Part shown: piece after piece, positions 12,796 to 24,496 of the stretch
Numbering within the stretch: position 1 is the stretch's first letter
Layout: every line of letters starts with the position of its first letter
NCBI GenBank assembly: GCA_019454045.1
Contig: SKCR01023791.1
Coordinates: forward strand, 248,001-312,000
Length of the DNA stretch: 64,000 nucleotides
Source of the DNA: Zanthoxylum bungeanum
Lineage: Eukaryota; Streptophyta; Magnoliopsida; Sapindales; Rutaceae
Direction: 5' to 3'
Translations under genes and position numbers: made by a program
Notes under the pieces: model-generated
Database searches by the model: none
Told to the model about the DNA's origin: nothing
The model's input: the letters and a program-made list of their open reading frames with translations, nothing else

Positions 12796-15109
12796 TTTTA
12801 TCTTGATTTTAATAGTCCAACTATTTAATCAAAGATTTGGGTACTATTTAATATAATGATTACTATAGTCCAACTATACAATCAACTATACTTAATTAAA
12901 TCAATTATATTGATTATTATAATCCAATTATATAATCAACTATAAATGAATTGTTTGAATATAGTCAAACTATTTATTAAAACAACGTTTAAATATTAGT
13001 CCAACTAACATTTAATATATTTGACGAATGATATATGTTTGAGCGCGTATAGCAAGTAATTAAACGAATATTGCAAATTCAATTCTTGCCTCCCACTATT
13101 TTTCGGCGAGCCTCTAACCCTCTGTCGAGTACTCGGGAAACCGTGTTTCCTAGCGGGCTAGGATCCCGTTAAATATCACACAATCTTGACTTTGGCCAAC
13201 AAATTGTATGATAATTAACTAGGTAGATCTCTAAGATCGATTGGATCCAATCCAATTCCTAGATCCAGTAGGGGGACATCCAAGTCCGAAACATATATCT
13301 TATATATGCCAATACATCCAATGTATTACCTAACCTTTTTCCTCTGCATCAACTAAGCCTTGGCTTTGGCACAACAAACTTAGTGATCCCAGTTAAGCGC
13401 GACCCATTGACTTTGGAAAGCTTCGTAATCAATGTCGATGGACAAAAAGTGGTCTTGACTTTGGCCAACAAACCACAACTTGGACAAGACACCAATATGG
13501 AACAAAGCTCTCGTGATTCAAACACATCTTCGACGGACATAGGCCTTGACTTTGGCGAACAAGCCAATGCCAGTCTCGGATCTTGAGTGAGAATCACTCA
13601 ATGGAAGGAAAGACGCTTAATATTTTGCGAGAGTTTTTCGAGTGCAAATTGGCAACCAATTTATTATCTTTGTTAAGGTCTCATCATCATACACCCTTAA
13701 ACATGCATTCTAAAAACATAATAAAGCGCGTATGTAAAATAATAATGATATGCGGATGGATAATTTACACATTGATACTAGATCAAATCTCTCATTTACA
13801 TGTATTTACTTCTACCCGTTACATTACACTTCTAAAGAAACCTCATTTACATTGAGGGGAATAGGTGAGAAGAGAATACAAAGAATAAGGAGGTAATAAG
13901 GCTGGACACGTAGGTCCAATTAATAAATCAAATTTATTACAACAATTTCTAATATTGTCTCACCCATCTAATATCCATCTGATATACATTATTCATGCAT
14001 CGCAACCATGTATTCACACAAGCATGTTATCAATCAATCTAATCAAATTAATTAATCTGATAATTAGTGACCATCAAATGTTCACACAAGCATGTATTCA
14101 AACTCGTTTTTGCGAATAAGTACTTAAAGTACGAATTCTCGAAATAAATTAAACTACATCATTAAATCCAATTTAATATGCATTCAATTCTAATTCGCTA
14201 TTTAATTCCAAATTAAATACTACACTTTATTTACGAACCTTTACGACTTAAATTCCAAATTTAATCGCTACGGGTCTCAAAGCCCGATTAACGTCCAACG
14301 TCAATTTAATTAAAGTCCAATGGGCTTTTAATTAATTTCTTGAGGCGTGGACTTTTGGTCAACTCGGATCGAACCCAATAACCAAAGTCCAATCCGGGAG
14401 TTACCCCATAAGCCTAGAAATCAATTTTAGCCCATTAGGCCCAATTAAACTTTAAAGGTCCATTAGTGGCATTTGGGCTTTATGGAAGCGGTTTTGGGCC
14501 CAATTGGATCCAACCAATTTAGCCTAAACCCAACTTGGTACAACCAAGCCCAATAAGCCCATTTACAACATTACAAGCCCAAATCCAATTTAAGCCCAAT
14601 TAATTAAATTCCAAAAATCCAATTTCCCAATTTAATTACACTAAAGTGTATAACACAATTAATCACCCAAATCAATATTTCCAAAACATTAATTTATACA
14701 ATTAATCATGCTCAATTACAAGAAAACATGTCCAACATATTTCATCAAAAATCAAACCCAATAATCATGCTCAAAGTCTCGGCATTGGAGGGATTATTTT
14801 GTCCAATTCGAATTCAATCCAATTAAATCCAAACCAACATTAAATCAATATCCCCAAATGATTTCCAACACATCCAATGATCAAAAAATCAAAAATCCAA
14901 GACAATTAGGGTTCCTTAACTTTCGGCCAAGCTAAGATAATTGGGGAAAATTGTTCCAAATAATTTTTCAACAAATTGATCCAATCAATCCTCAATTAAA
15001 ACACATTTAAACATATTCATTCATCCAATTTCATAAATCATGCTCAAACACATTTTTACCCAAATTTTAACCCTAAACAATTTCATGCTTAACCTTGCTC
15101 TAATACCAT
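12796..15109 (-). other. A1 long 5' leader with phased motif and primer site
   Basis: About 2.3 kb between primer site and gag with no convincing gene. The tRNA primer site lies next to the LTR at 15097-15109 (minus strand ATGGTATTAGAGC, one mismatch from the usual initiator tRNA-Met site). A block at 13100-13570 is conserved in A1, A2, A3 and C. It holds four copies of TTGTTGGCCAAAGTCAAG-like sequence (minus strand), starting on the plus strand at 13185, 13358, 13454 and 13545. The short frames here are on the strand opposite to the element, or lack similarity to anything I know. Confidence 0.65.
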
Positions 15110-17010
15110 TGTTGGTGTTTGCTAAGGTCACAAGATCATTAAACAAGCATGAAACATATGTGAATACAACGAGGGAGTTACAGAATACTCACATCGATCG
15201 GTTGAGCGACACGCGAGGCAACAAAAATCAACTTTCTGCCTCCATGGACTGCTCGGCAGTGAGCTGCAGTGCCTACTCCAAATTTTTCCATTGTTTCTCC
15301 TTGAACAAGCTCCAAGCTTCGTCAAACGATTCCAAGCTCATGGGTGGACTTCTCTATCACCTTCGCATGACTTCGTTGTGTGCTAGCACTCTCGATTTTG
15401 CTATAAAATCGCGACTCTAAGCTTCCCTTTTCCTCTTGGCTCACGGCAGTGAGCTACCAAAACCAGTGAGAAAACAGTCCTCCATGGGCGAGAGAGAGAG
15501 AGATGAGAGAAAGAGAGAGTTGTGTGAGTTGTTCCAAATTTGTGTATCTTATACACAAATGTGAATTTCAAATTCATTTACAATGAATTTGGCTTTCAAA
15601 AAGTCAAGCATTTAATGCTCCATCCACTCACATCACTTCCCATAAATCAATCAAGTTGTCAAGTCACATCACTCAAAGTGACAAGTGATTTGACGCTTGA
15701 AGTGATTGATGATTTGACGCTTGATTTAACTTGCGTGCCTCACTCGAATTCGAAATGCGAATGCGCTCGCAAACAATCCCGGGCTCGGGTTCGCTAATTC
15801 TAAATTAACGAATTTTCCGTTGCGACGCAAATAAATCTAATTTAATTAAATAATCATGCCTAGCATAATTACTATTCACGTCGCTAACGAATTAATTCCA
15901 AATTAATTCGTTCGCCCGAATTAAAATCTAATTTTAATTCCGCGTCGAAATCTAATTTCGTTTAATATATCAAATATATTAATTTATCGATTAATTCCAA
16001 ATTAATTGTTATCTCTATTTAATTGATATTTTATCCGAGATAAAATATCTCTGCAATTAATCCCAGATTAATTTTCTCTCTCTACTAATTAATCCCAGAT
16101 TAATTTAGAGTGCGAGTCATACGTCATCGGTGAATCTTCGGGAAGCGACCCATGAGATCCCCGGATATGTTGGCAGTAAATTCGGTCGTCAGACTATCCG
16201 AACACTTACGTACCTAGTACTACGTTTTACCAATTTACACGATAAGGTTGGCTTCTAGCAAAGCGTCATGCCTACCCAATTCTCCAGAAATATCTTTACA
16301 GGAATAAATGATCTATATTAGGCGTAGAATATGTAGTATTGCGTATGTCGATCCAGTATCGGATGATCACGTGCTAGGCCTGGGGCTGGAATTGTGTCTG
16401 CCCCGTACGAAGCACATGTCGGATGTCTGGTAACTAGTCTCTTTATCGGATAAACATGACCTTGTCATTTTATCCCGATGACTCCAGTACTTAAGAGTAC
16501 TAGTATCGTATCCTACGTGACCATCATCTCCATATGACTGGAGTGATATTTCCGTCTTGACATCACACCCAACAAACTACGATTCTCAATATACCCAGCA
16601 TAGGCGTACACAGAACCTGTTAAAGCCCTGGACGACCGCAACCAAAGTATATTGATTTTTGTAAGTATTAGCGGTGCAAGTCTCAGGTTAAGACCAAATA
16701 CACCTACCCTGATTTCGGACTTCCATAGACACATAGTCATACTACCAATGGAATTCTGAGGGGGTCTATCCAAAGCGAAGCTATTTCCCGTACCATCGGT
16801 AAAACACAACCTCCTATTACACTTGCATGAGTATCCTATACCCAAATATATGAGAACTATGTCGTTGTGTCCTCACAACGCGCACAAGTGTAATACTAGT
16901 CTTTTACGCATTTATCGATGTCCAATCTAGACAATGCTCTGACTAGGGATATTTAATGATTTTTCCTTCATGGACTGATACTGTCTCATATCATTTTCAA
17001 TCCAGGAACA
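15110..17010 (-). repeat. 5' LTR of A1, outer end truncated
   Basis: Inner edge TGTTGGTGTTTGC at 15110 sits directly beside the primer site, which fixes this as the 5' LTR of a minus-strand element. The LTR is followed to 'ccaggaaca' at 17010, where the last ~330 bases (LTR start) are missing and RT sequence of fragment D begins. AATTAATC...GATTAATT hairpin units occur around 16040-16105. Confidence 0.85.
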
Positions 17011-18173
17011 ATGGATTTACCATGGCAACAGGTAAAAGGTTGAATCGTAATCAACACTATGTTGATAACGATACCTTTTTGCTAAAAGCCTAGCTTTATA
17101 CGTTGGTATGTTGCAATCCATGTATGTCTTCCTTGAAGACTAATATAGTACCAATAGGCACAATACCTTGCGGTACATCAACTAGTATCAAAACATAGTT
17201 AATATACATGGAATCCATTTCGGATTCATGGTACTTTTCCATAATAAGGGAGTCGATACCTTGTATCACTTCCTCATACGTATTCAGTTGGTATACCTCA
17301 ATAAGATTGACATCTTTATGAGGTGAGATCAGAAACCCATACCCCAGGTTATTTTCTGACTCTCTCCGACTTACGCGGTTCTTGTGTATTCGAAGATTAA
17401 TGGCAATAGTTTCATCATTGATGAACTATTTTATGTTCCATTAAGGATCGGTGTCAGGAATAGTATTACTCCAATTTTCATCGAGTTTTACTATCCTCCC
17501 ACTTACCACTGCATATCGGTATTCCTTTGAGGAAAACCGCATGGTGAGCTGATGAGCGAAAAATATATCAATATTTACCGCCCCTTTTACTTAATATTTT
17601 GTTTAGTTTCTCGGGTTTGATGAACGTTTTGATGTGTTTTAGTTTATTTTGCAGATAAAATAATATTGGGAGATAATGATATCATTTAGGACGAAATGTG
17701 GGTCAAATAAGGGCAAAAATTGGATTTGACATATTAATTTTGGAGATTGGAAACTTGAAAGGGCGTTTTAACGAAGTGTAGTTTTGGAAATTCCAGTTTT
17801 GCGCATTTGTCGTATTGTTGGCATAACTTTTTACTCCAATATCGAATTGAGCTGATTCAAGTTTCAGATTAAAGAAGAATCAAACATCTACAACTTTGAA
17901 AGACAAAATAATTTCGAATGCTAAAGATTTCATGCCCGAAATCGATGAACCATCCAGAAGTGAGTTGTGTGTAATTATTAAAGTCACTTTCAATCATTTT
18001 CAAAGCAAAAAATAAATTAATAAATAAATAATAAAAATTATCAAATCACCACCAAACATGATAAGCAATTAGTGGAGTAATTAATAATAGATTTGGTGGA
18101 GCAATTAGTGGAGAAATTAGTGGAGCAATTAATAATTGATTTGGTGGATGATTTGATGGAGGCAAAATTTTGC

Positions 18174-18182
18174 CTATAAATA
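18174..18182 (+). promoter_or_regulatory. TATA box of the gypsy solo LTR
   Basis: CTATAAATA followed by 'ccaagccat', the same context as 41353 (CTCTAAATA, weakened) and similar to 49144 (CTATAAATT). Conserved position in three related LTRs supports a promoter TATA box. Confidence 0.65.
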
Positions 18183-18511
18183 CCAAGCCATTTCCTTTGT
18201 AAATTCATACTTTCTTCTAAGGAATTCCTTAAGAATACTAAGAAGATTGTATCTTGTTTGTTTATTTATAGCTTTCAGTAATTAATTTCCGCTTTCGCAC
18301 TTTCTTTTCTCTACTTTTCAGTTTTTACTTTCCGCAATTTACTTTTACGCACAATAATTTTCTTTCTTTAATTTTCAGTTTTTTTCTTTTCAGTAATGAG
18401 GAGGTAACTCCCCTTTGCTGGGGTAAAAGGTAAAACTTTTATTACTAATATTTAGATTAATCTCCCTTAATTATAATATATAAACTAGTTAAAACCTGAC
18501 TTAACGAGGAT

Positions 18512-18640
18512 ACCGCTATATTGGTCGGTTGGTAATTATTTAAATTGGTTTTAACCTGACTAAATTGGATACCGCCTGATTGGTCGGTTGGTAATTAATT
18601 ATTAATTTGACTTAATCTGGATGCCGCCTATATGGCTGGT
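18512..18640 (+). repeat. Tandem hairpin units in the gypsy LTR (3 copies)
   Basis: Units at 18512-18529, 18571-18588 and 18623-18640 of the form ACCG-(8-10)-CGGT or GCCGCC-TATAT-GGCTGGT, each followed by TGGTAATTA-like sequence. The arms stay complementary although their bases vary between units. Confidence 0.7.
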
Positions 18641-18759
18641 TGGTAATTATCATGCAAAGTTAATATATTATATTAAGAGAGATATCTAAAATAGAAGTAA
18701 TAAAAGTGGATCATTTTATCTCAGCATTTTATTTTATTGTACTTTTACTTTATTTACTT

Positions 18760-18960
18760 TTCAATAATTTACTTTCAGCATTTACTTTTCAGCAATTTAC
18801 TTTCAGCATTTACTTTTCAGCAATTTACTTTCAGCATTTACTTTCAGCAATTTACTTTCAGCATTTACTTTTCAACATTTAATTTTCAGTATTTAATTTC
18901 AGCATTTACTTTCCGTCATTTACTTTTCAGCAATTTACTTTTCAACATTTTTACTTTATG
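18760..18960 (+). repeat. CAGCAATTTACTTT minisatellite in the gypsy LTR
   Basis: About fourteen imperfect copies of a 13-14 base unit (tttacttttcagcaa and variants). The open frame across it (FSIYFQQFTFSIYF...) is a by-product of the repeat. Confidence 0.8.
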
Positions 18961-21218
18961 TATTTTACTTTTAAGTCTTTACTAGCCCTAGTTATGTGTT
19001 AGTTATCTGGGATTGTGATGAATTCTAACATCACTGGTTTATAAGGGGTTATTTTATAGTTTGAGTAATTTAAAGGTTTACTTATTAAGTCTTAAGCTTA
19101 ATGCTTCTTGTTATCTGATCACCAATATGCTTCTTGTTATCTGATCACCAATAAGATTGATGTGGTAAATCTAAAATAAACTAGACATAGAGATTTTAGG
19201 TTTCAGCCTTAGACTTAATAGCCCACGATTTCCTTGAGGATAGATAACCCTTTAATAAATTTCCTTACAGGATAGAAATATACCTGTCGGGCGGGGGTAG
19301 CCATAATTGGAACTTAAACTTAATGAATCCATATAATTTGGTTGACATAGACATATGGTTCAATTGGGTTAAACTGGGTATTTGCGTCTGACCATCGACA
19401 GAGGCTTTTGCATAATCTCGTGTTCCAGGTTAGTAAACTGATTTATTACACAAACATAAAATAATCACTTCATCTTTTAAAAGATATTAGAATGATTCAC
19501 AACCCTAGATCTTTGTGTCTTTTTTTATTTTCCTTAGTATTTTCTTTTTATTTATTTATTTATTTAGAAAAACTACAATCAAACAAATCAATCAAGCAAT
19601 CATTCTCTTCTCCCTCAATTAGATATCTGTAAATAAATATATTCAATAATTAATAACAACAGTAGGAATTAAGTCCTCGTGGGATCGATATTTTTATACT
19701 ACTTGAACGATACGTGCGCTTGCGTTATACGCGTGTGTTTACGCCGGTCATGAGCAACAATCTAATTGTCCTCTGGTGAGATGTATAAGCACTATGCTTA
19801 TGATTTCCCTAGGATAACCTACAATTGGCACTTATCCAATTTGGGTTTTAGTTTGGTATCATCCAAACATATGCCTAGCATACCCAAATTATCAGGAATG
19901 TGAAACCCGGTTTCTTTCCCGTTCATATCTAATATGATATATGTCAAACAGATTTTTATGGAACCTTATTCAAAATAAGTTCTTGCACTGTTTATGCGTA
20001 TCCGTTGAAGGAAATGGTAGCTAAGAGCGACTCATGATTAACCTTATCATGTCCAAAAAAATTTGGTTTATCCGTTCGGACACACCATCAACTTGACGTG
20101 TTCCGGGAGGAGTCCTCATTGAAAGAATACGATACTCTTTCAAGTATATAAGAAACTTATTGCTTAAGTATTTTCCATTACGGTCTCACCGTGATGGTTT
20201 AATACTTTAGCCGATCTGTTTGTCTATTTCGTGTCGAAACTGTAAAAGTTTATGATTTGTGTTCTTCAAAAGAAACACATAACCATAATGCGATGCCACA
20301 TCCGTAAAGGTCACGAAATATTCATATCCACCTCTAGCCTAGCTAGACATGGGCCCACTTGCTTAACTATGAACTAGGGCTAACAGATCGGTGGCATTTG
20401 CACTTTTACCAATTAAAGGTGTTTTAGGCACTTTGCCCAATAAACTAGATTCGTAGACTTTATTTGAATGGAATCAAATTAGTCCGAGTACCCACTCTTC
20501 AAAAGTGTGGATATACGAGTGTTGTTTAATTGTGTCCCAGAAAATAATGCCACATATAAGTCTCTTCTGATCAAATCAGTTTGAGCTGTTTGTTTGTCAT
20601 GTTATATGTTTGAGATTTATTTAGATTCAAAATATAAATTCTGTTATTCACATCTAATGTGTTTATCTCAATATCATCTTTATATAATGAAACACTTTAG
20701 TGTTCTAGAATATAAAGGTTCACCCGCAGCGGGTTAAACACTGATATAATGATAATGTTTCTAGTCAAACTAGTTACATTATAACAATATCCTAATTTAA
20801 GTACAAACCCGAAGGGTAGTTCCTAAATTAGGTATCTACGGTTAAAACAGTGACTTCCGTCCCGTTTCCAATTCGCAGATAAATCTCAATTGAAGTCAGT
20901 ATCATGGTCATAGGATATTCTGAACATCAGTATATATTTATGTACCACATTAAGTATTTAAAATCCAATTTCAATATTAGTAGTGAACACAATTTGACAA
21001 ACATATTTGAAGTCAGAGCCTTGCTCGTCTTCAATTCCTTCATGTCTGCTTTGTCAAAACGGCAGTCACGCTTCCGCGATCCCGTTTTCCACAATTTAGG
21101 CAGACATTTTATGATATGTCATTTATCTTCCCAGAAGATTATAATGATTTTGCCTTTGCCCTTTTCCACATTCCAGAAGATTATAATGATTTTGCCTTTT
21201 CCCTTTTCCACATTCCAG

Positions 21219-21952
21219 ATATCTGGTAACTAGTCTCTTTATCGAATAAACATGACCTTGTCATTTTATCCCAATGACTGCAGTACTTAAGAGTACTAGT
21301 ACCGTATCCTATGTGACCATCATCTCCATATGACTGGAGTGATACTTTCGTCTTGACATCACACCCAACACACTAAGATTCTCAATATACCCAGCATAGG
21401 CGTACACAGAACCTGTTAAAGCCCTGGACGACCGCAACCAAAGTATATTGATTGTCGTAAGTATTAGCGGTGCAAGTCTCAGGTTAAGACCAAATACACC
21501 TACCCTGATTTCGGACTTCCATAGACACATAGTCATACTACCAATGGAATTCCGAGGGGGTCTTTCCAGAGCGAAGCTGTTTCCCGTACCATCGGTAAAA
21601 TACAACCTCTTAGTACACTTGCATGAGTATCCTATACCCAAATATATGAGAACTATGTCGTTGTGTCATCACAATGCGCACAAGTGTAATACTAGTCTTT
21701 TACGCATTTATCGATGTCCAATCTCGACAATGCTCTGACTAGGGATATTTAGTGATTTATCCTTCGTGGACTGATACTGTCTCATATTATTTTCAATCCA
21801 GGAACAAATCATAAGGACCTCATATCATTTATACATCTAGGTGATCTAATCACAAATGATAAGAGTGCAATCTCCTTTGTCACATAGTTAATTTGTACAA
21901 CAACACCATGATCTGTACAAATAGTGACGCTATGGGTCATAATTGTCCAACA
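21219..21952 (-). repeat. CopA LTR fragment (outer ~730 bases)
   Basis: From 'atctggtaactag' to the exact outer edge GTCCAACA at 21952. No polypurine tract follows; the next base lies inside the gag of element C. A clean LTR terminus against gag is most simply explained by an old insertion into C whose other end was later lost to the junction at 21218/21219. Confidence 0.8.
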
Positions 21953-22234
21953 ACTATAAGGATCCAATCCTTTGCTCTGACGAAGAAATTAAGGAGTCAT
22001 TGCAGCAAGCATGACGGATTGAGCAGTAAAGTTATCATCTCGATGAGTCTTCCAAAGCTCATGCTTTACTATTTGCTCAACTCCGGGCTCAGGCCCGAGA
22101 GGTTTCTCTATAATATAGAGTAACTTCTCAGCCCCCAGGACTATCCTGAGGTTCATCTCCCAATCTGGAAAATAGGAGCCGTTAAAGACATTATCACCCA
22201 TGACGATGTCTCTAACGCTAATCTTTCCAGCCAT
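21953..22234 (-). pseudogene. Gag N-terminal part of element C
   Basis: An open frame from ATG (22232-22234) encoding MAGKISVRDIVMGDN and then the copia gag hallmark 'FNGSYFPDWEMNLRIVL' (family pattern L-N-G-x-N-Y-x-x-W), about 82 codons. It forms virus-like particle protein in intact relatives. It is cut at 21953 by the LTR fragment, so only about the first quarter of gag remains. This is the best-preserved gag start in the window and fixes where the leader ends in the other copies. Confidence 0.75.
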
Positions 22235-24496
22235 CTCGATTGCAATAGTCTAACTATCCAATCAATGATTTTGGGTACACTCAAAATGCAATGGTTACTA
22301 TAGTCCAACTATATAACCAACTACAAGAGGAGTAATGTCTTGTACAGTCTAAATGTTCAATGAAAGCAATAAGATAAATATTAGTCCAACTAATATATTT
22401 ATAACGACGATAAATAAAATTAAAAGAGCACGTTTAGCAAGTATTAAATGAAATTAAAAATTTAATACTAGCCTCCCCTTATTTTTCGGCGAGCCTCTAA
22501 CCCTCTGTAGAGTACTCTTGAAACCCAGTTTCCTAGTGGGTTAGGATCCCGTTAAATAACACACAACCTTGACTTTGGCCAACAAGCTGTATGAAACTTA
22601 ACTAGGTAGATCTCTAAGATCAATTGGATCCCATCCAATTCTTAGATCTGGTAGGTGGACCTCTAAGTCCAAGATATATATCCAATATATATTTCATAAC
22701 CTTTTCCTCTAGATCAACTAAGCCTTGGCTTTGGCTCAACAAGCTTAATGATTCCAGTTAAGCGTGACCCATTGACAGTGGGAAAGCTTCGTAATCAATG
22801 TCGATCTACAGAAGTGACCTTGATTTTGGCCAATAAATCACAATTGCCCAAGACATGTGATATGTAACAAAGCTTTCGTGGTTCAAACACATCCGCGATG
22901 GATAATGATCTTGAATTTGGCCAACAAACCAATGCCAATCTTGGATCTTGACAGAGAACCACTCAATGGAAGGAAATCGCTTAATATTAAAGTGAGGGTT
23001 TTTCGCGTAAATTGGCAACCAATTTATTATCTTTGTTTAGGTCTCATCATACACCCTTAAACATGCATTTTAAAAGCATAATAAGGAGCGAATAAAATTA
23101 ATAATGATATGCGGTTGGATATATAATAATTTGTTCCTAGAACAAATCACTCTCTTTCCTCTCTCCCGCTAGTAGTTTACATACTTCTACCAAATTACAT
23201 AATACATTAGAGAAACCTCATTTGCATTGAGGGGAATTGTTGAGAAGATAAATACAAAGAGATAAGGAGGTGAAAGGCTGGACACGCAGGTCCAATTTAA
23301 TAAATTCTAAATTTACAACAATTTCCAAAATTGCCCTCACCCATCTAATATCCATCTGATATACATTATTCATATAAATACATCCAAGTATTCACACAAA
23401 GTATGTTGTCAATCAATCTAATCAAATTAATTAATCTTTGATTAATGATTATCCAATGATCAAACAACGATTTGATTTGCGCGAGTCCAACTCGTTTAAG
23501 AATAAATACTCAAAGTACGTATTCTTGAATTATATCGAACTACAATTTTAAATCCAATTTAAATTGTATCCAATACTAATTCATTTTTAATTCCAAATTA
23601 AATAATTACACTTATAATAGTGCCTTTTAGACTTGGATTCCAAATCCAATCTAATTGGGTCTTAAAGGCCCAATTAGCATCCAATACCAATTCAATTAAA
23701 GTCCAATGGGCTTTCAATTAATTCTTTAGGCATGGGCTTTAGCCATTATGGATCAAACCCAAGATGCCAAGGCCCAAATAAGAATCACCCTATGCCAAAA
23801 ATCAATTTAGGCCCAATTAAATTTTTAAAGGCCCAATAGTCATATTTGGACTTTATGTAAATGGTTTTAGGCCCAATTGGATCCAACACAATTGAATAAA
23901 ATCAAACTTAGCCCAACCAAGCCCATTAAGCCCAAATACAACAAATTAGTTCATTTTAATAAATTCTAAATTTAAAGACTAATACATATTAACATAATAT
24001 TCTAAATATCACATTAATTTTTATTAAAGTGTAATTAACACAATTAATTAATTAATCCAATATTTCCAAAACACCAATTAATCTAATTAATCATGCTTAA
24101 TTATCCAATTCATGTCCAACACAAATTGAAGCAAAACCAACTCATTCCAACATGCTCAAGTTCACGGCAATACATGAAATTAACATCAAATTTTGATTTC
24201 AATCCAATTAAATCAATAATTAACATTCAATTTCATGCCAATTAACATATCCAATTGTCAAATTCAAAATATCACCATGAACATACTAGGGGTAGTTTTC
24301 GGCCATGAAATAGGAATTGGGGATTTTTGATCTAATCAATTTATCTCAAATCCAAAGATGCACAAATCCAATTCATCATCATACTAACACAACCAAACAA
24401 TCAATTTAGGTAAATCAAGCTCCAAGCAAAAAATCCCAAATTAAAGTCCATAAACCCTAGATTTTGAAATCAAGTTTAGGTGGCTCTTGATACCAT
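22235..24496 (-). other. Element C leader (2.26 kb) and primer site
   Basis: No gene seen. The primer site is at 24482-24496 (minus ATGGTATCAAGAGCC), next to the LTR. The four-copy leader motif starts on the plus strand at 22568, about 22723, 22819 and 22910. The last two spacings (96 and 91) equal those in A1. The half nearest the LTR is an AT-rich stretch rich in 'caattaa' and 'gcccaa' strings. Confidence 0.65.

Larger units (their letters stand above)
8629..17010 (-). mobile_element. Copia element A1 (CopA family), both LTRs truncated
   Basis: On the minus strand: 5' LTR 15110-17010 (outer ~330 bases lost), primer site at 15097-15109, ~2.3-kb leader, gag, pol, polypurine tract, 3' LTR fragment 8629-9345. 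It has the full order of a copia element, but every coding region is broken. No TSD can be read because both outer LTR edges have been replaced by rearranged sequence. The internal region is A-type, shared with A2 and A3. Confidence 0.8.
17550..19750 (+). mobile_element. Athila-like gypsy solo LTR, TSD TGAGC
   Basis: A 2,201-base LTR beginning TGATGAGCG and ending CGCCGGTCA, flanked by TGAGC at 17545-17549 and 19751-19755. The uninterrupted target sequence is seen in A1 at about 10893. Its end matches the LTR end at 42629, which is followed by a tRNA-Asp primer site, giving the gypsy/Athila assignment and the plus orientation. It has a TATA box at 18174-18182 (CTATAAATA), three ACCG...CGGT hairpin units at 18512-18640 and a minisatellite at about 18760-18960. 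A solo LTR of this kind is the usual product of recombination between two LTRs. Confidence 0.92.
17011..21218 (-). pseudogene. Copia fragment D (A-type RT to gag), split by a gypsy solo LTR
   Basis: Collinear with A1 from RT N-terminal part to gag (17011-17549 and 19756-21218 match about 10370-12310). It starts downstream of the RT catalytic box, so that lesion cannot be scored. The integrase, protease and gag zinc-knuckle regions (about 21060-21110) are recognisable only by alignment to A1 and B. A 42-base segment is tandemly duplicated at about 21135-21218. The break on each side falls inside an LTR, so this piece was moved or cut by recombination, not by a clean insertion. Confidence 0.75.

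Noticed and set aside
13383..13586. 67-codon frame MIPVKRDPLTLESFVINVDG, also at 32131 and 58871
   Set aside because: On the strand opposite to the element's transcription, in a shared noncoding leader block. Conservation is explained by common descent.
18737..18985. 82-codon Phe/Tyr-rich frame that looks like a membrane protein
   Set aside because: It is the translated CAGCAATTTACTTT minisatellite of the gypsy solo LTR.
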